Source: Toxorhynchites rutilus septentrionalis
Lineage: Eukaryota > Arthropoda > Insecta > Diptera > Culicidae
Assembly (NCBI RefSeq): GCF_029784135.1
Contig: NC_073745.1
Span: forward strand, 236,687,664 to 236,751,663
Reading direction: 5' to 3'
DNA length: 64,000 nt
The stretch's first letter is position 1. Every line of letters begins with the position of its first letter. Both the position numbers and the translations under genes were made by a program. The notes beneath the pieces are model-generated. The model was not told where the DNA came from and ran no database searches. It saw nothing but the letters and a program-made list of their open reading frames with translations. Shown here piece after piece: positions 32,814 through 44,898 of this stretch.

Positions 32814-34680
32814 ACAAAAATTGAGAATCGAGATGTGAATAACCTTGAATCATTGTATTACGCTGAACAACAAATAACTTGAATTCAAATATATAGTTAT
32901 CACCTATACGGTAATTTAAACCATGCAGAAACATCAATAAACGAAAAGCATTTTCGAGAAAATATGGGAAGGGGTAAATGCTTACAAATATCACAAAAGA
33001 GGTTGTTGAAAATTATGTAAAGTTAATTAAAAAAAAAACAAGTGGTAGAAGTTCTGTTACAAGTTTACAAGCCATCGTTGTAGAAATTTTTTAAGACATT
33101 TGACGAATATCATGCCAACCCGACTATCCATTGGCAGCACCATCTCAGATAGCAGTGAAACGTTGTGGGTGTAAAGACAAGGGTCATAGATGCAATTTTG
33201 CATACTTGAAATATTCGAAAAATAATTAGACAACTTTTTGGAAAAGCCAAAATTCTTTTCTTATTTTTTTACAAAAATTTATAACTTTAAAACTATGATA
33301 CCTACAAAATTATTATCAAAGGATGAAATGTAGGAAATTATTGAAATTTTAACGAAAAAATACTACAAATTTTTCGGAAAAAAATTTCGCTGAAAAAAAG
33401 TTATTTTAAAAATTAAAATTCATTTTTCTCAAAAATGTATTTTTTTTAAATTCCCAAAAATATTTATATGGATAGCCCTTAAAATTTCCAACAAGTCGTA
33501 CATACATCGGAAGCTGGGTACTTTTACCGGGAAAAAGTTTTTTTTAACAACAACTTTTTTTTTGTTTAAAGTTAAGATAGCGATAGAGTGCATTCGACAA
33601 AGTTTTAGATCTTATTAAAATTTGATCTTTTGTCTAAGACGTTAACTTTCTATCTCTTATAGTTTATGGAATATAAGTCATTTTTGTATGAAGACTCCTG
33701 AAAAAAATAATGTTTTGCTCGTAACATTTTTGTGTATAAATTCTCACGTTCGACATGTTCTTGATATGTTTCCAAATAAAGAAAAGTTAGCAGAGCATGT
33801 AAATTGCGATAATTTATACAAAAAAATGTTACGAATTGAACATTAATATTTTTTTTCAAAGAAAAACATGAAAAAGTTGTTGTTCGAAAAACTTTTTCCA
33901 TGTAAATGTGCCTATCGTCCTATGTATGGAAAACTTGTTGGAAGATCTAAGGGCTATTTATATATTTTTTTCAGGATTTTAAAAGCATATGTTTTCGAGA
34001 AAACCAAATTTTAGTTTTCAAAATATTTTTTTTCCAATGAAATTGTTTCCAAAAAATTCTTTAATAACTTCTAATGAAAACCTAAGTAATTTCCTACATT
34101 TCATTCTCTGACCATCTTTTTGTAGATGTTATAGTTTTTGAATTAAGATTTTTCGAAAAAAAAGTTTAAAAAACTAAAAATTTTAAAAAATCCTACCATA
34201 AAATATCAGACCTACAAAATTTTAGTCAAAAAATGGAATGTAGGAAATTATTTTGGTTTTCATTAAAAATTATAAAAAAAAATTTTAGAAAAAAAATTCA
34301 TTGAAAAAAATTATTTTGAAAATTAAAATTCATTTTTCTCGAAAACATATGCTTCCAAAATTCTGAAAGAAATAGATATTAATAGCCCTTAGAATTTCCA
34401 ACAAGTTTTCCATACATCGGACGATGGGCACATTTACATGGAAAAAGTTTTTCGAACAACAACTTTTTCTTGTTTTTCTTTGAAAAAATACTATTATTCG
34501 TAACATTTTTTGTATAAATTATCGCATTTTAAATGCTCTGCTAACTTTTTTCTATTTAGAAACATGTCAAGAACATGTCAAACGTAAGAATTTACACACA
34601 AAAATGTTACGAACAAAACATTATTTTTTTCAGGAGTCCTCATACAAAAATGACACATATTCCAAAAACTATGAAAGATA

Positions 34681-35604
34681 CAGGGTGGGCCATTTAAAGT
34701 GGAAGCATCTGGCAACCCCATAACTTTTGACAGAGATGTCAGATTAACAAATGTCATACCGCGTTGGAAGCGTCATTTCAGTACAATTTTAACCATGGAA
34801 CAATACACACCTAAACAACGCGCTGAAATTGTTCAGCTGTACATTCAAAATAACTTCTCAATTGTGTTAACTAAACGTGCGTGGAAAAATAAAAATAAAG
34901 TTAAAACATCGCCTGGAGACAACACTATACGTCGATTATATGCCAAATTTATATCGTCTGGTAGTGTTGGTAATGCCAGTCATCTGTCCAGACAACGACC
35001 AAGACGTTTCGACGAGAATATTGATGCCGTTCGAGCCAGTGTTGCAGAGACTCCATCGACATCAGGTCGCCATCGTTCGCAAGAGTTAGGCATCGCTCGA
35101 ACCACTCTCCGACGCATAATTCGTGTTGATTTGAAAATGTTTCCGTATAAAATTCAAATGGCTCAACAACTTGCCACAACTTGCTGCCACGACCAAATTA
35201 TTGCGCGAAATGTTCCCCGGAAGATTAATATCGAAAAACGGCGATTATGACTGGCCACCGAGATCACCTGATTTGACGCCTCCTGACTTTTTTTATGGGG
35301 ATATTTAAAATCCAAGGTATACACTGGTAAACCAAGGACCCTGGCTGCGCTGAAAGACAATATCCGACAAGAAATTGCTGCCATATCGGCCGAAACATTG
35401 GGCAAAGTGATGGAAAATGCCGAAAAAAGGGCACATTTTGCGGTCAAGGCCAGAGGCGGTCATTTACGAGATATCATAATCAAAAACTAGTTAGAACAAA
35501 TCTCCTTGGACCAAAATAAATGAATTTAAAAAAAAATTTAAAATTCCACTTCTTTACTCTGCTATTGCAAAAACAAATCTTTCCACTTTAAATGGCCCAC
35601 CCTG
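34681..35604 (+). mobile_element. Internally deleted mariner-superfamily element, perfect 24-bp TIRs
   Basis: The ends CAGGGTGGGCCATTTAAAGT... (24 bp) are perfect inverted repeats at 34681-34704 and 35604-35581, flanked by TA (34679-34680, 35605-35606). The element is 924 bp, shorter than a full mariner, because the middle of the transposase gene is deleted. It sits exactly between the inner and outer arms of the foldback element. Confidence 0.9.
34795..35490 (+). pseudogene. Tc1/mariner-superfamily transposase, catalytic core deleted
   Basis: A start at 34795 (MEQYTPKQRAEIVQLYIQN) opens the DNA-binding half: two helix-turn-helix segments up to RRIIRVDLKMFPYKIQMAQQ. The frame then jumps from about residue 125 to the end of the core: WPPRSPDLTPPDFF near 35255 with the third catalytic Asp, KDNIRQEIAAI and the C-terminal GGHLRDIIIKN with a stop at 35488-35490. 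The two first catalytic Asp residues are gone and the remaining part is frameshifted. It belongs to the same broad group as the intact transposase at 24379-25389. Confidence 0.85.
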
Positions 35605-36203
35605 TAGAAAGTTGATGTCTTCGACAAAAGTTTATATTTTAACAAGATCTAAAACTTTGCTGAATACACTATATCGCTATCTTGACTTCAAACTAAATTA
35701 GGATAAGTTGTATTTTTTTCAAAGAAAACATGAAAAAGTTGTTGTTCGAAAAACTTTTTCCCTGTAAAAGTGCCCATCTTCCAATGTATGGACGACTTGT
35801 TGGAAATTTTAAGGGCTATTCATATATATATTTTTGGAAATTTAAAAAAAAAATACGTTTTTGAGAAAAATAAATTTTAATTTTTAAAACAACTTTTTTT
35901 TCAGCGAAATTTTTTTCCAAAATTTTTTTGGTAATTTTTTTGTGAAAATATAAATAATTTCCTATATTTCACCCTTTGAAAATAATTTTGTAGGTATCAT
36001 AGTTTTTAAGTTATAAATTTTTGTAAAAAATTAAGAAAAAAAAATTGACTTTTTCAAAAAAGTAGTCTAATTCTTTTTCGAATATTTCAAGTATGCAAAG
36101 TTGCTTAAATGACCCATGTATTTTTTTTCACGTTTCACTTCTATCTGAGATGGTGCTGCCAATTCCTAAGACGAGTTGGCATGAAACTCGTCATTTGTAT
36201 GTG

Positions 36204-36649
36204 CATGGAAGGTTACAGTACACTTTTAGACAGGCCGAGTCCTAGTTATTTTCCCATATTCGATCGTTAGAAACCGTTATGCAAACAGTGTCCGAAATTT
36301 GAATTCACTCTGTCCGGAAATTGATTTTTTTTATGAATAGTGCCCGAAGTTTGATTTTTGTTTGCATCAATTGAAAAACATTCTTATTCGATAATTTTCG
36401 ATGATTTCAATTAAACAGGTACCACAGTAGAAAGCTTAAAAGCTAGAGCATGAACTAATTTACTAAAAATATCAACTAAATAATACATGTGCATAAAGTT
36501 TAGATCTATTTTCTGCGTCATATGCCTCAAGCGTCCGAAATATGATTCAGAACGATACACCCAAAATTTATTTTTAGCATATGTTTTGGCATCCAGATTT
36601 ATTACTACTCTCCTATACTGTTATAGCATTTGTGTAATACATATACTAT
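36204..36649. other. No recognised gene
   Basis: AT-rich; several phrases of the type GTGTCCGAAATTTG suggest an old DNA-transposon end related to 32424-32475. Confidence 0.4.
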
Positions 36650-36880
36650 AGCAATATAAGAGCATTTACGCAACAGCACCAGTAGCTATGTGGATAGCGT
36701 GGTCGTGTGAGTCTTGCATTCCAGCCGGCCTAGGTTCGATCCCCGTTTACATTGTTTGTATTTTTTACGGATAAATTTTCAAGCAGAGACGTTCAATCTG
36801 AGAAAAAGAGATGTCTGCTCCCATATTTACAACCATTTTGAAGCTTTTAAAAATGTGCTTTTATTTGTTCATTTCACCCT
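36650..36880 (+). mobile_element. tRNA-derived SINE, second family, copy 2
   Basis: A box-like TAGCTATGTGGATAGCG near 36680 and a consensus B box, GGTTCGATCCC, at about 36732. The tail matches that of copy 1 at 25527-25745. Its better B box makes it the clearer of the two copies. Confidence 0.75.
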
Positions 36881-38112
36881 TCAGCAGACGAAAAAGCATT
36901 TTTTCTGCCCAAGATTAAATGTTTCCTGCCAACGCTTGTTTCGGTGTGATACAAACTTAACCATTTTCAACACCAAAAATGTTGTAGCTGCGTGGAACTT
37001 CTGACATTTTCAGTTGGATATTGTTGATAGATGACGAAAACATAAAAAATGACAATCGAAATGACTTCTAATCTTTTAACTTTTTTTTTAGCATATATAA
37101 CTATCAATGTGCAAATTCCGATTTCCTACTTATCCTTTGCTATTAATTTCACATTCGCGAAACGGGAAACCGATCCACTGCTCAAAAACTTCAACACAGT
37201 GAAATCAATGGATGCAACAATTAGTCGGAAACCATGAATTATTTAATCGAAACTGAGCCAGAGACACTGTCAAATATTTCTCTTCCGAAGAAGAAGAATG
37301 ATCGCAATAGAGATGTAGGTTTGAATCTACATTTCAACAAAAAATCGAACGTCAAAGTGGGTTTCATGGACGATGAAGTTCGGTTTTGAATCGCACCGAA
37401 AATCGGCGCTTTACAATTACCCAAACAAAACCATAATGAAGTTTGTTGCAATAACACATTGCATCTCGACTCGAACAATTAAACCAATTTTCAGAATGAA
37501 TGTTATTATAAACAGACGCCCGCCTAATTGTCTGTTGTCGGTGATGCTGAAAGGTTAGTGTGAGTTCATGTAGGACGCCAATCGCCTCAGACTTACCTTG
37601 CAAGCTCTTTCTCACTAAACTAGTTATTTACACATTGATGCTAACTCGTATTGCTGGCAGAAATATTTTCAACCCCTTCGCTATTCGGGCTGAGGGTTGC
37701 AGCCAATGTTAATCTCGTATATGCTCACTATTAAAAAAACAACAAAAAACATTTTGTTTCGTATATTATTTGGATTGATTATCAGGGGTTAATTAGGATT
37801 GAATACCTTTCGTCAACATAATCCATAATCTAAATCAGATGCAAACATAAAATAGTTGTAATTCAACGAAGATTATATACAACATTATTATTATCTTACA
37901 CATATGCCGCTGAAGCTATCTGTATAAGATTCAAATCGGTCCGTCGCTTCACTTGTTACCATCAAATTCAATCTGTTATATAATTACTTTCGAAAGTTAC
38001 CAAACAGTCCAAATAAACAGGGCATGTTTTACCAAAAATAGAAACATGGAAACATCACTGCGTTATTTAAGAGACCTCGGCCAGTGCTTTAAGAAACTCC
38101 CATCCGGACGTA
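36881..38112. other. No recognised gene; possible coding remnant 37049-37387
   Basis: Two adjoining plus-strand frames look protein-like: one ending AKRETDPLLKNFNTVKSM... with a stop at 37237, and one from ATG 37234 (MNYLIETEPETLSNISLPKK and on to FMDDEVRF, stop near 37387). A single-base shift would join them. I do not recognise a family and see no clear splice sites. It may be a decayed transposon or gene exon. Confidence 0.3.
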
Positions 38113-40712
38113 GTGTAAAGTGGGACAAACCGCTTTGGGGAGTCAGATGAATCTCTGTATGTAACAGTCTGAATCGTAGCACATTGTGCTTCTCGAATTC
38201 CCAGGGAACGAATTTTCATTCACGTATATATTCAAATAGCATTAAAAAACTCTCAAAAATTAAAAATCTTTATAGAACGCCACAGTTACACCAAACAAAT
38301 TGTGATAAGTTATTGAAACATTTTTTCTTGTGGCTCATTCGACATCTTCGTTTACACGCAAGCATCTTGTCTACAATATTTGGTAAATCTCTTCCCCTGG
38401 AACGCGTTCGCATTTAATTGTCAAATGACATAGCTCGAAAATGTATCTTCAAAAAAATCACGCTTCCAATTACCGTCGTGCGGGACTGCTTTTGACACTT
38501 TTTTTCATTTTCATCATTTGAAATTTTTTTTAACTCCGATTATTGTGGGTGGATTTTAACAATCTTGACATATATTTAACCTGGATGTATAGATGACATT
38601 TGTGCAAAATATGATCTGAATTAATTGAGAAATAAAACTTTTGTTCATAGAGCGATCAAAAATAGCTCCGTTGCACACGTTGGGGGCTACTTTTAACATA
38701 GTCATTTGAAAATTTAAAATCATCATCAATTACATCAATTACATAGGATAATGCTGAATTAACATTTTTTGGAACAAGGAGTTATGGATGGCTATACATA
38801 TGTGCATTTGAACGAATTTTTCAAAATAAATTTATTACATCAATGTATTTTACAACGAGGTGATTTGGGCTTTCGTCCCCTTTTACCGGGTGTCTTAGAT
38901 ATGGGTTTCGAATCACGTTTTGGAATTTCATCAAGAGAAACACTTTTTCCAGGAGAAACCTTTAGGTTTTTCTTCAGTTGAGGCCCAACTGGACAGCCGA
39001 TCACGTCGTTACGATGTTCCTTTAGAAATTGTTTGAATGAGTCTCCAATCAACTCGGGCTTTAAGCTATCAGATGGCAGCTAGTTAATGAGTTCGTGGGG
39101 ATTCCATGGTACGATACCGCATTTCCGGAAGCCCGATATTAGAATACGTCTAGTGTGTGGTGCTAGTGCCTTCAAAAGTTCACTGATAAGGCTTCCGAGG
39201 CGACCTTTGGGAATAGTTGCGTTCTTAGAACCCTCACAAGAGGCACACCACCGTCCTAAAATTTTCCACCATTCACGCTTCATTGGAGAGAAAAATGCTA
39301 CGTCGAGCGGTTGTGTCAGATGAGTTGCATTAGGTGGCAAGCAGATAAATTTAATATATTTTTGACGGCAAATTTCAATAACTGTTGGATTCAAATGAGA
39401 TGAGAGGTTGTCTCCGATCAGCGCAATTGGTCCGTTCAATTGCCTTATAGCTGAAAGAAAAAGTGTCTTGAACCAGTCCTCGAAAATTCTTTCGTCGAAC
39501 CAGCCAGAAGCACTTCGATTGTAGCATGTTCCTCGAGGGCCATTAAGTGTCCAAGAATCCCATAAATGTTCTGCCTTGAACACCACGTATGGTGGCAACA
39601 GTTCTCCAGTTGCACTTCCGAAAAACATAACGGAAGTAGCAGATTTACTGAAGTTCCTCACGTTTTCAAAATACTTTAAGCCACGCTTACAGATAGCAAG
39701 CTGCTTACCCGGATCTTCTGACAAATTCGTCTCGTCGTAATTAAAAATATTGGAAGCCGGGACACCTTCCAGAGATTCCTTTAAGTTGGCCATGTACTCT
39801 GCGATTGTTTCTCGTGTTATTGCTGCGCGTTTTAACTTTATATTTTGTGCAAAACGTATGCTTAGTTGCTGGTGATCGCGTAGGAATCGTGCCACCCAGT
39901 CCCGTGAAGGTTTGTTATTTACAAAAGTTGGCACTTTTCTTTCCTGCTTCGTCAAATAAATTCGAACTATTTCCCGCAGATCATCGGTTCCAACGGGGAA
40001 GCCCTACTCGGACAAGCAGCTGAGATGGTCTGAAAACGATAATTCTTCCGCCTCAGTAAAAACTTTCTGATGTCCGGGCTGTTTCTGGTGCGATTCGCAT
40101 AGCTGTTTGTATATTGTTTGTCGGCTGCAATGGAGTTGCCTAGCGGCTTCTGCGTGGGACATTTCTCCGGATTTGACTTTTTCAAGGCACTGCATTGAAT
40201 CTGCAGTGGAAACTACAGTTTATTTCCGAGCATTATTATCCTTCCGATAGTTCCTCACCATTCTACCTACAACTTTACCTACAAAAAAGTAAACAAACAT
40301 AACCTTACAATATGGCTAATGGTGGAAAATTTATCGCTCTCATTTTTTTTTCAAAAATAACTAATTTCAACAATAAAATAACGTGCTGCTGCTGATATAT
40401 GACAAACGAATAGTTCTCTGATAGATTAACATACTTACCAGTATTTAAAATTGTAAGAACAATGTGTACGGAAACAATTTTTCTGGAGCTTGAAAACACT
40501 ACCGCTCGACGTTTCGAGGTTTTTTAATTTTTTGAAAAGGAGTAGTTGCGTTTAAAAAAAACTGTCAACGTGGTAGAAAGGTATTGTATGAATGAATTAT
40601 GACAGATAATACATTTTGAAAAAATGTAATTATATAAGAAATTTGTGAAAACCTAAATTGTCCAAAGTAGCCCCGCATGACGGTAGGTGGTGCGTTTCGT
40701 CCCACTTTACCC
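38113..40712 (-). mobile_element. pogo/Tigger-type DNA transposon
   Basis: Inverted ends share GTAAAGTGGGAC at 38115-38126 and, complemented, 40710-40699, beside TA dinucleotides (38111-38112 and 40713-40714). The 2.6 kb between them carries a pogo transposase on the minus strand. Terminal identity is about 20 bp. It lies just downstream of the CRAL-TRIO gene's poly(A) signal. Confidence 0.8.
38840..40261 (-). pseudogene. pogo-type transposase, three in-frame stops, no frameshift
   Basis: From ATG 40261 (MVRNYRKDNNARK) a single frame of about 473 codons reaches a stop at 38840. It shows a Psq-type helix-turn-helix (SHAEAARQLHCSRQTIYKQL), a CENP-B-like second DNA-binding segment, and a DDE core: YDETN, GDNLSSH and QPLDVAFFSP, with 35 residues between the last two Asp residues. 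Three nonsense codons break it: a TAA at about codon 14, TAG at 40006-40004 and TAG at 39082-39080. The protein-like sequence carries on after each. The basic C-terminal tail ends RCKIH. Lesions are few, so inactivation is fairly recent. Confidence 0.88.
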
Positions 40713-40989
40713 TATAAATCTGTGCGTATATTTTAGATAGTAAAACAGTGTCGTCTCTGTTTCATTGCACCCGGTTGATGGCGGGGCGGCTGAGATGATG
40801 ATTTTACTCTCGACCTTGGGTCTCCTGTGATTTTATGATTACTGGGAACCTGTACGCGTAACCCTAAACTACACTGACGAAGTGAGGTGACGGAGAACCG
40901 CTTGAGATGACCTACTGGCACTGATCATGCTTCCGATTGTTCAGACTTCAATGGATTTCTTTCATTTCTCGTCTGAGGTAACACTTTTT

Positions 40990-40995
40990 TTTATT
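40990..40995 (-). terminator. Poly(A) signal AATAAA of the CRAL-TRIO gene
   Basis: AATAAA on the minus strand, about 138 bp past the stop codon at 41133. It is the first canonical signal downstream and the likely 3' processing site. Confidence 0.55.
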
Positions 40996-41132
40996 CGCTT
41001 TTGTTTGAAGGTACACGAAATAGCTTAATCTCTCTGCCACTGGGAAAGACAGATAACAAAAAAAAAAGCTGCGTTATTTTATAAACCAATTATCCATTAC
41101 CACACGCAATCATAACAACTAAGTTGATTCAA

Positions 41133-41390
41133 TCAATCTACGGTAAGCTTCCGGAAGCTACCGGCCACACCAGACTCGATACTCTCATCGGTTGTTTGAT
41201 GCCACAGTGATTTGTAGCGGCTTGCATCGATTTCCATTTCGTCGAGTAGCAATAACTCCTGGCGTTTTTCCACTGCTCTTCTGATAAAATCGTTTTTCAG
41301 TTGCTCCGGGTCCTGTTTGCCTCCTTCGTAATCGAGGGTAAGTAGGGAATCATCCAAATGCTTCCGCACATCCCCCATTGATTTGTGGCA
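41133..41390 (-). CDS. CRAL-TRIO domain protein, exon 2 (C-terminus)
   Basis: The exon opens after a consensus acceptor, TTCGTTTCAG (41400-41391), in phase 0 with exon 1 and encodes the last 85 residues. It begins CHKSMGDVRKHLDDSLL, which is the usual end of the CRAL-TRIO fold (helix and hinge before the L-x-x-x-YGG-type turn, here TLDYEGG). A charged C-terminal helix (KNDFIRRAVEKRQELLLLDE) follows, as in insect clavesin/alpha-tocopherol-transfer-protein-like members. Joined to exon 1 the seam reads LKDRIF-CHKSMGD, as expected for the family. The stop is at 41135-41133. Confidence 0.9.
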   Translation of the reverse strand, partial: CHKSMGDVRKHLDDSLLTLDYEGGKQDPEQLKNDFIRRAVEKRQELLLLDEMEIDASRYKSLWHQTTDESIESGVAGSFRKLTVD

Positions 41391-42835
41391 CTGAAACGAA
41401 CGATAACATTGGGCACAATACTATTTAAGGTAACAAGTAGGTTCATGTAGACTTAAAATCATCACACCGCATTTATAGTTCAACTTTGCAAGACATTCAC
41501 ATCGGCAATAGCTGAAATTGTTTATATTATAATTCACGTTGCAACCTTAGAGAACATTTTCGGAGAAGTTAGAAGAATATATCAACGGAGAAGTAGATTT
41601 TTTTTTGAATAATTGTATTTTCTTCTCCTTCCAAACATGTGCGGAATTGTTCGTATTCTTGTTTTTTTTTGAAAATTGTTCCCGGTTAGATGGGGAATGA
41701 GAATTAATTGAAATTTTAATTTCCAAAAAATATTTCGATATCAAAATATCAGGAAAAATTGAAAAAAACGCTTTACTTAGAAATGGTACGCAAGAAATTT
41801 ATTTCATCTCACGACAGCTTCAATGAAACAAAGAACTCAAAATAAAGGTTATTAATTGCTCTTTCAGAAAGGGGCATACAAAAGTTATTCTGATTTGGTT
41901 GAAAGAAAATCGCTAGCTTTTCTTTGAAGACTTTTTTTAAACAGCTGCTTATCCTTGAAGTTTTTTTTAGCAAATTTATCAGCAGAATTTGTGAAATCTG
42001 TTGTATCTGTGAAAATTTATGTTTCCCAAAAAAAATACCCATCGTGACGTGAAAACGGTTTGACTCACAGGTTTTCTGTCAAACGATGTCAAAATAAAAT
42101 TGAAAAAATTTCCTACATGAATCTTCAATTGGAGATTTTTCTATAGTTGAATTCGCTTGTTGCCAGCCCAATACTTTTGTGACGTGACATTAATGTTGTA
42201 TGTTCATTTCCGTTTCAAAACATACAAATGGACATTGTTCTATGATTTGTGAACAAAAGATGAACATGGATTTCTGTATATTAAGTTTTTCAAAACATTC
42301 GCAAGAACTTTGCAAAAATCGGCATGCATTTTGTGACGTAACAACAAGCTCTTTATGAAAAAAAACTGAAAAAACAAAGCGTTGTCACGTCACAAAATCA
42401 ATAAGGTGTAATAAATATGAATTTCACCGTATTGTATTGTAGCTATATACGGTGCAGTAACGGTGCTTCCTATCGAATTTTCAGTAGTGTCAAATAAAAG
42501 CTGGCACAACGCTGACAATTTTATAATATGGTGACTTTTTTTTGCTCACTTCGTTCTAGCGTTTTAGCATCATTTTGCATCTTCAAAGCTTCAAAAACAG
42601 AGAAAAAAAAATATAAATTTAATCTAGCTGCAGTACACGCAATACCGTTATTTGAAAGAAGTCAGAGTGATCATAAATCGACCCAGCTTCATTCAATACG
42701 TTCACTCTGGGGCTTGCCATCAATGGCTCGCACAAGTCTAGCTCATCGAGTGGTGCTCACTACCGGGGTAACGCATTTTATTTTGCTATCAGAAACTTTT
42801 GATTAACTCTATGTATACATATGTGTGTGCAAGTG

Positions 42836-44890
42836 TAGGGATACCATCTCATCGGAGTTGAAAATCAGGACACCTGTCACAGCTACGATAATGAACAAAT
42901 CATAAACATTATTTTGAGATAGGCATAAATAAAAACACGTTGTATGTGATTTGCACTTCGAGAAACCAGAATACTTAAATCTATTTTTTTCTGTCATCCA
43001 CTTCTCGTTTGGTGGCCATCAGAGCAACATCGTTGCCGGCGAGCGTCGAACGGGAATGGATTGTCTTTCAGGACAGGTGAAGAAAGAGTAATGGAGTAGT
43101 TTTCATTCCACAAGGGCCCTTCTCAGGGCCAGAGACATATGAATCACAAAAGTTTAAAGTCTCTATAAACCAAACAAGGAAGAAAGGTATTATAGTGACT
43201 TTCAACACTTTTGGCTGGTTTGTCACTTCATTTATTTGACGTATTTCTTGGACGATCCATGCGGTGAAAATAATCCGGAGGTGATCTTCAAAACAGAAGA
43301 TTTTTGGGCGGTTTCCGAGTCATCAAACATCACGCTTGTACATCAATAGTGTACAATCCATGGATTTTATGATGTATGAAACGCAAGAGTTCCTTCTGTA
43401 GCTCAAATCTTCTGAGCGATGTGATTTTTACACCGCATAATTCAACATATCTTTAGAAGAGGATTCCAATTGAATATTCTTGCAATGTTTCGGTATTTGT
43501 ATATGCTTTTCCAAATCAGATTTACTTATAATGACCTACCTATTGACCACCAACACTTATAAATCACATGTGCAGTACTTGGTCTCATAATCTTTATATG
43601 AGACAATGGTACATTCGGCACAATTTGTCGGCAAAATGATACTCTCGTTTAGATATTTTAAAATTTTAGTCACCAATGAAAATTACAGGAGGATTGTGAC
43701 AGAGAAACGACAGCATATGACGTAGGATTACGTTAAGCTATTCTTGCAAATTGATTATGTAGATGTTTGAAACATTCCATTATTTAACTCCTGGATAGTA
43801 ATTTGATGGCCCTGGATAGGAGCGTTTAGTTTGATTGTTGAGTTTTCTTTGTTCACTCCACCAGAGGTACAATCAAGCGATGATGGCAGAAGGATGATGA
43901 TATGTCGTTGGATGACGCACGATAAAAAATGCCGAATGGGATTGAGATGAGAACTGGAGGAGAGTAAATTGGTCCAATCAAAACGTAAGAGTTACCGCAC
44001 CAAAAGTCAAATCAAACGCATTACTCATTGCACAGTCCCGTATTCATATTGAATAAGCAACTGGGAGAGTACGGATTGCTTATGCCAAATGACCAATCAG
44101 AACGCGGGACTTTCGACACGAGAAGATGAAAATAGTTTCTCTAGTTCATTTTTACTCATTGGCCAAAATCTTTTTCGATTGTGAGTATTCTCTACTTAAA
44201 CTGAAACATCGATTTCGTTCTTTTCTGCTGTCATTTCCTTTGAATGTGAAAGCAAACACTTGCTCTTGCAGATTGAAAATACTCGAATTCATTATCATAT
44301 GAATGGGCTTTATGTCAGTTTCAGTTTCGCATCGTTGCTTCCAATTGAATGTTTCATTCGGTTTCATTTCTCCAAATTGGATTTTCCCGGACTGTCTTTC
44401 TGAAAGAAGTGGAATTAATAGAGGCACATGAGGGCATATTAGTCTTACAACCAGCGCCAGCAACTGATTATGCCTGCTGACATACTGCACATCCTTCTAC
44501 ATCGTCATTTTCATTACTTTCAGTAAATACGGTTCGAACTTACACGAAATTTGCATTATTGTATAAGACACTTTCATTTTCATTTGACAATTTGATAACT
44601 TCGCTTCAGTGTGAACAAATGAACGTGAAACGAAACGAGATTGTTCAGAGGTGAATTGATATTTTTTCATCGAGCGTGGGAGAGTAGCATTTTTTTATCC
44701 TGCATGAGTATGCAGCATATTGAAAGGCGATAGGCTCATCAGTGAGTGAGGATTTGTCAATTGAAGCGAAATTGTAAAGCCCTGATTATGATTCATCAAC
44801 AAAATTGAATTTCTTATAAAAATCAGGACGTCCAAAAATAATCTCAAAATCAGGACATGTCTTGCTAAATCAGGGCAGATGGTAACCCTA
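42836..44890. mobile_element. hAT-type DNA element with 8-bp target duplication
   Basis: Inverted ends TAGGGATACCATCTC and, complemented, TAGGGTTACCATCTG bound 2055 bp. Perfect 8-bp target duplications TGCAAGTG lie at 42828-42835 and 44891-44898, the length typical of hAT transposons. No hAT transposase domain is recognisable; minus-strand open frames near 44152-44490 have no known motif, so it is probably non-autonomous. It contains a partial third-family SINE at 43196-43235 and a histone-type stem-loop at 43116-43131. Confidence 0.85.
43116..43131 (+). terminator. Canonical histone mRNA-type stem-loop
   Basis: GGCCCTTCTCAGGGCC fits the consensus GGYYYTTYTNARRRCC at every position. No histone coding sequence is recognisable upstream. 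The family half-motif GACGTAGGATTACGTT lies 590 bp further on (43719-43734), so this may be another decayed member of the histone-associated repeat family, within the hAT element. Confidence 0.55.
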
Positions 44891-44898
44891 TGCAAGTG

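Larger units (their letters stand above)
33099..36203. mobile_element. Nested foldback element (about 3.1 kb) interrupted by a mariner
   Basis: The outer inverted repeat pairs 33099-33650 with 36203-35605, with shared phrases such as CATGCCAAC and CACCATCTCAGATAG at the outer edges. Inside it, 33650-34170 pairs with 34680-34170 as a second palindrome of about 1 kb, whose arm sequence is itself related to the outer arm (AACTTTTTCATGTTTT and AATTTCCAACAAGT recur four times). Removing the mariner at 34681-35604 leaves about 2.2 kb of almost pure foldback DNA. No coding region is present. Target duplications were not found. Confidence 0.7.

Noticed and set aside
36670..36745. Possible tRNA gene (good B box GGTTCGATCCC)
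   Set aside because: The fold lacks a proper acceptor stem and the unit repeats at 25527 with a long shared non-tRNA body, so it is a SINE.
39080..40006. Programmed readthrough of the two TAG codons in the pogo transposase
   Set aside because: A third stop (TAA near codon 14) and no readthrough context make simple inactivation more likely.
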